Source: Limonium bicolor (lineage: Eukaryota; Streptophyta; Magnoliopsida; Caryophyllales; Plumbaginaceae). Taken from it: DNA of 64,000 nt. A program made the position numbers and the translations under genes. The stretch is from NCBI GenBank assembly GCA_023374045.1, contig CM041781.1, positions 144,762,982 through 144,826,981 of the forward strand. The letters run 5' to 3'. Under the pieces are notes generated by a model, which saw only the letters and a program-made list of their open reading frames with translations, did not search any database and had not been told where the DNA came from. Each line of letters starts with the position of its first letter. Position 1 is the stretch's first letter. Positions 59,401 through 64,000 of this stretch are shown here, one piece after another.

Positions 59401-59755
59401 ATATGCTAAATAAAAGATTTACAAATATAACCATTTTTAAAAGGGCATTGTTTATTCTTTTTTTCAGCAGTGAACATAGCTAGAAATAAATAAGACAAAA
59501 AGACAAACACATGGGCGTAAACAGATCCAAAATCGGAGTTGAAACGAAGAAGATACAACATTTCGAAGTTAGCCTGCCCACTAGACCGACCCATAGTGGG
59601 TTGGTCAGATGATTCAGAGGCCAAGCTACTTGAATCGATCAACCCATAAAGTCTGGGTCGGTCATGGGTCGGTCGGACTTAAAAATATGATTTTCGGCCC
59701 TGATATTACTTCTGGAAGCGACCGACCCATGGGACCGACCGACCCTGGGTCGATG

Positions 59756-60853
59756 CAAATGATAAATTTGATATATTAAATACTAAGAAATAATCCTAGA
59801 AAATAACAAATCAAAAGACCGTCAGGTTGCAAAAATCCCGGTTATTGTAGTAGAGTTTGTGAGAAACCAGGTATCGAACCGAGGGACTATGTGAAAAATA
59901 ATCTAATCTTAGCAAAGGTTGTAAATCGGGGGGAAGTTGTTTGTTCTAATCTGTAAATTAAAATAAAGACAATAAGAATTTAAATAACAGCTAAGAATTT
60001 AAAATAACAGAATATTAAAAGTGGTTGTAAATATAGAAGAATGGACTCTGGGTTAGGTTTTACTCATTTGATTAATTATGCTAACCTACCGGTTTAATTA
60101 AATATAAATTGGCAAAATTCCTTTTAAAGTCTCAGATTTAAACCATAAATCCTAATAACCTCGTTTACCAGAACATGCAAGATCTGATATAGACTTAAGC
60201 AAAACACATGTAAACAGCTAAGTAAAAGAAAATATAATTTTGCATCTGAAATACTAGACTTATTCAACCAGAATAAGCTTTTCCACAGACATAACAATTA
60301 ATATAACCTATCTATTTATTACGGACCTGATCAAAATAGATTTCGTAAGGCAATTCAATAAACTCATATAATTATTGTAAAGCGAGAGAATAACATTAAT
60401 TGTATCAAATTATAATTAATTTAAACCGGTAAAATAAATTGCATAATTAAAGCAAGCTGATAATAACCATTCCCCAGGGTATAAAATATTCTAGCCGGAC
60501 ATATTAAATAAATAAACAGATACAAGAGTAGAAGAAATCATCTTTTTGTTGGACTTCTGAAGCTGCTCCGCTATTTTAATATACCGGGATAGAAATTGCA
60601 ATATTTGGATAATATTTGTGGAGAATGTGTAAATAGATGGAAGTTTGTGGTGGAAATGGAAAATAAGTGGAAGTGTGGTGGAGTTGGTAATATAAGGAAA
60701 TGGGGTGTATGTGTACGTGAGTTATAGAATGGGAAAAATAAGAAAGGGAAAGGAAGAGATGGTGGGGGAAGGATGAGGTACGTGGAGGTCTGGTGTCTCG
60801 AATTAAGTAGATGGAGGATGGGTTTAAATAGACTGAGAAAAGAGGGAGTAAGC
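59756..60853 (+). mobile_element. Probable 5' internal region of the Tat-like element, no gene
   Basis: Follows the LTR piece at 59476-59755. It contains ACCAGGTATCGAACCGAGGG near 59867 and a long A/T-rich stretch without coding potential. On the minus strand 60576-60866 gives a short Ser/Tyr-rich frame I do not regard as a gene. The element is cut by the LTR that starts at 60854. Confidence 0.35.
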
Positions 60854-63800
60854 TGAAATACCCCAAACCTTAATATTGTTTAAACACTTAAATATGGTGT
60901 ATTAAGACTAAAAAGAGTCTTAGAAACATTAGTAAACAAATTTAAACAAAAGGAAACACAAAATGTGCTTTAAAGTCAATAAGAGCCAAAATGTGCTCTA
61001 AGCTTGGGATAAACTTGGTTAAGACCTAATGAACTTACCAAGACCTCATTTATACACTAATGAACATATTTAATCAATTACCAAAGAAAACCAAGCTTGA
61101 AAACAAGTTTAAACACAAAATGTGCTTTAAGGAGTCTTAAAGCACATTTTTGAAAAATTGTCTTGTAAATGAGTTTTGAGTGGCTAGATGTCCATCATTA
61201 CTCTTAAATATATATGTGTACTATATAATATCACATTTGGGTGTCTATATTAATGGGAAATCAAAAATTTCACTTCTATGTGCCTTGTTTTCATGAATAG
61301 TGATATTTATAAGCTATTTTGTAACATATGTTGTATAAGTAATTAAATTGACAAACAAAGACTATATTACCCTCATTATAATAAAGGGGCGGGGTTTTCT
61401 AAGGTGTGGTGACTCACCACCCTCTTGTTATTTTGTTAAGTAAATAATGGTGACTAATGAATGTACTATTTACTTTTAAGCTACAAATATCTTCTAAAAG
61501 TAAACCAATCTTCATTCTTTCATTTCCTTTCTTCATTCACACGGTTTCACCTTCTTCATTCTCCCTTCTTGCTGCTCTCTCACGGTAATACCACTACCAC
61601 CACTAAAACACAAGCTTTGACCTCTGTTAAATCTTGCTCACTTGTCCAAATCAAAACAAACACCACCATCTTCTTCCTCTCCTCAAGCTCTTCATTTCTA
61701 TCTTCTCCAAACTTCAAGACAACCATTTCGGTGCCATGGAGTTTCTCCATTGATGGAGCTTGAGCTTGTATTTTTACATATTGTTACTCTCCTTTGCTTC
61801 TAGGTAAGGAATCTCAAATAAAAACTTCATTTCCTTCATGTTTTTATGGTAACCGAAAATACATATTAAGGAGCTCTTTGTGTGACATTGTTCTAGCTTC
61901 ATTCCAACTCTTCATGGACTAGGTGGAGTCCTCTCTTGCTAGATATTCAAACTCTCTTCAAAGAGCAAGGTAAAACAACTACATTAATGTTTTTTGAAAC
62001 AATATAAAATTAGGTTTACAATGAGATGGAGCTTATAGCTTGAATACTCATTATAATGTTTGTATATTGTTTAGAACTTGTCAAAGAATCAAGTACTCTA
62101 TCGGTTTTCTAAAGGAAACAAGAAAGAAGTTATTTTGCAAAAGATGTAAATCTACTAACCTAATGTTGTTTTAAATGCCTTAGGAGAAATGAGCTTATAA
62201 ATGCTTATTAAACTACCTAAAGAGCAAATGGTGAATGACTTAGTAAAGTGTTCTCAAGAGCTTAGTAAAAGGCATATGTGTTGTTGAGTGTATTTGCAGG
62301 TTAAAGGCAAAATATTGTGGAAATTCATCAGTGTTTATGATTTATGCATCTTAAGGGCCTAAGAGCCATGTCATTTAAGGGCCTAAGTGCCATGCAATTT
62401 AAATTATGCACTATATTGTGATGTAGTGCTTTGTGAGTGGAGTTTGTGTATAATAAGTACTTGATGGATTTTTAGTGTTCTTGGTTGTTTGTTGGTAAAA
62501 ACAAGGTGTTTTGGTTTAGTAATGTTCTAGGAGAACCTATGTCGAAATTTAGGTAACAAATGTGAAATTCTAGGTGTTAAAATGAGTTTGATAAGTTAAG
62601 GAGTATTTAAAATGGTTAAGTGTTGTTCTTGTGTAGGAAACATGCATTAAGGTGATTTGGGATGTAACAAGGACTTAGGCATGAGCTTGAGATTTAGTAT
62701 GTACCAAAGTCATTTTGGGACTTAGGTGAAGACTTAGGCAAACTTTGGTAAATTAAGGAGAAAGTATGAACTTGAAAAAGGAATTGTTAAGATGGATAAA
62801 AGGAATTAGTTGTGAGAGATGATGCTTGGGAGATGATGTTAAGATAAGGAGAAAGCATTTTGGGATAGTAGTTATCATAGGTGAGAAACACCATTTAGAA
62901 ACCTAGTGTAAAATGTTGTAAGTGTTAAGGAATTTACAAGGAAATAAGTAAAGGTTTAAGGAATTAGAAAAGAGTTTTGTGAGTATTTAAGGATGGTTTA
63001 AGTTGTGTTTGAAGTGCCCAAATGAGGTTAGGGGTACTAGGTTATGTGGGGTGAAGTTTGGAGTTGAATGTAAAAAGGAAAACAAAGATTTGGGGCAGAC
63101 CGGACTTGCGACCGGACTTGCAAGCCCGGTCGGGACCTGTTTACCCTGCGAGAATTGGCTTCTGGAATGGACCGACCTTGGGACCGGACTTGCAAGGTCG
63201 GTCGGGCTTGTAAATTGTGTACGGATTGAGTTACTGGAATCGACCGGACATAGGACCGGACTTGGCAAGTCCGGTCGGGGCTAATTTCCGAAGGGGAGAG
63301 AACTCTCTGGAATCGACCGGACATGGACAAGTCCGGTCGGCAAGTCCGGTCGGACCAAAACTTGTAAAAAAAAAAAAAAAAACAGAAAGAATGTGACTTA
63401 TGTAGTTAACCCTAGGGTGTATAATGAAGGTAACCTAGGGTAAGATAGACATTAAAACATGTCATACAATTATGTTAAACACTTAGTAAATTGGAGGTAA
63501 GTAAGTTAATTAACCGACGTTCTTGAATTATGTATAGGAGTGACCTACGGAGGAAACCAAACGAGGCAAGGACCAAGGTATGGTTTTCTTGCAGTCTGTT
63601 GTCTAGCGGTTTACACCGGTTTGTGTGTGTATGTTTTTCTGTGTGTTTACAACGTTATAAGATTTAAACATGTAATGAGTTTACAGTTGTTCATGTTATT
63701 GTGACGTGATGTTGTGACTCGTTTCCCTTGTGTGTGTCTAACATGACTTACCACCTATTGTGTGTTGGTTGTTAAGTTCCACTATGAACTTCTAACAAGT

Positions 63801-64000
63801 GTTAACTGGGAAGTGAGGAATCCGGTTGTCCGGTCATGCATGTAAGTTAAGAGTAGATATCTGAATCAGATTCGACTCTTATGTTGTTAAGATTGTTCTC
63901 CTTAATTTGGCATTCGATCTCCCGCTAGCTTCTTCCAAAGCTTACCTATTCTGACTTATGATCGGTTTAGTGGGAACCTGTGTTTGTGTGGTGTGTTCGG
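60854..64000 (+). mobile_element. LTR-e: Tekay/Del-type LTR, cut by the window end
   Basis: Starts TGAAATACCCCAAACC at 60854 and follows the element 1 LTR closely: AAAGAGTCTTAGAAAC, the TTCTAG|GTAAGGAATC donor-like word near 61800, TTTGCAG near 62298, CCAAGGTATGG near 63572. The terminal hairpin and the end lie beyond the window. Whether it is a solo LTR or the start of a full element cannot be seen. Confidence 0.9.
63098..63355. repeat. Hairpin-word array of LTR-e (GACCGGACTTG / CAAGTCCGGTC)
   Basis: Four units of about 65 bp with GACCGGACTTG or GACCGGACAT words, each followed by CAAGTCCGGTCGG or CAAGGTCGGTCGG. The sequences before it (AAGGAATTTACAAGGAAATAA) and after it (A-tract, AGAATGTGACTTATG) are shared with element 1, whose words differ. 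Confidence 0.88.

Larger units (their letters stand above)
37018..59472 (-). mobile_element. CACTA2: 22.5-kb CACTA (En/Spm) element with a gypsy insertion
   Basis: Ends are CACCGCTGG at 37018 and, inverted, CACTGCTGAAAAAAAGAAT from 59472. The 3-bp duplication AAC lies at 37015-37017 and 59473-59475. Without element 2 it is about 9.7 kb. On the minus strand it has subterminal repeats, a leader with modules, a foldback, a TNP2-like transposase and a TNPA-like gene. Element 2 inserted only about 140 bp from the 3' terminus. Both genes contain stops or frameshifts, so it is probably immobile by itself. Confidence 0.92.
36884..59755 (+). mobile_element. Tat/Athila-like LTR, interrupted by CACTA2
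   Basis: The left piece 36884-37017 (TGAGCATG, AGTATTTCATATG, TCATGCTCATTTC) resembles the minus-strand LTR at 1-523. The right piece from 59476 continues with AAACAGATCCAAAATCGGAG, which corresponds to the matching part of that LTR. At 59583-59755 it has CCGACCCA / TGGGTCGG hairpin words. CACTA4 ends near the start of the LTR at 36883. The 3' end of the LTR is not clearly defined. Confidence 0.6.

Noticed and set aside
59860..59890. ACCAGGTATCGAACCGAGGG as a tRNA-like sequence or primer binding site
   Set aside because: No cloverleaf can be drawn around it and it does not stand directly after a clear LTR end.

Overview
The window is plant nuclear DNA, almost certainly from a transposon-rich flowering plant and probably a eudicot; the species cannot be named from sequence alone. 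It holds no intact host gene. Nearly every base belongs to nested transposable elements: long-LTR Ty3/gypsy chromoviruses of the Tekay/Del type, pieces of Tat/Athila-like LTRs, four CACTA (En/Spm) elements and a small inverted-repeat MITE.

Layout. 1-993 is the edge of a minus-strand Tat/Athila-like element, followed by a decayed LTR-like segment to about 3311. 3315-8632 is the 5' part of a CACTA element (CACTA1) split by a solo LTR (4377-8371, target duplication TATAT). 9575-19050 is a four-level nest: a MITE holds solo LTR-b (duplication AAGTG), which holds solo LTR-c (duplication TTATA), which holds a 1.3-kb CACTA (duplication AGT). 19426-33632 is a complete plus-strand gypsy element (element 1). 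33638-36883 is the 5' end of another CACTA (CACTA4), which carries exons of a phosphatase 4 regulatory subunit 2 (PP4R2)-like gene. From 36884 a plus-strand Tat-like LTR is interrupted by a 22.5-kb CACTA (CACTA2, 37018-59472, duplication AAC) that encodes TNP2-like and TNPA-like proteins. CACTA2 is itself interrupted by a second complete gypsy element on the minus strand (element 2, 37162-49884, duplication ACTTA). 60854-64000 is another Tekay-type LTR running off the window.

The most interesting system is in the two complete gypsy elements. Both carry, between gag and pol, an exon for an AlkB-family Fe(II)/2-oxoglutarate dioxygenase that resembles plant ALKBH1/abh1-like proteins. Splice signals suggest that one phase-1 donor at the end of gag can join either the AlkB exon, which is followed by its own AATAAA, or the pol exon further downstream. 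One transcript could then give Gag-AlkB by early polyadenylation and another Gag-Pol by skipping AlkB. The reading phases agree in both elements.

A second unexplained pattern is that the LTRs of every lineage here carry an array of GC-rich palindromic words. The words differ between families, while the sequence on either side of the array is nearly the same. Copy number even differs between the two LTRs of element 1. Several other LTR hairpins show compensatory base changes.

Most coding lesions in elements 1 and 2 are single-base indels, some in short homopolymers, so part of the damage could be assembly error.
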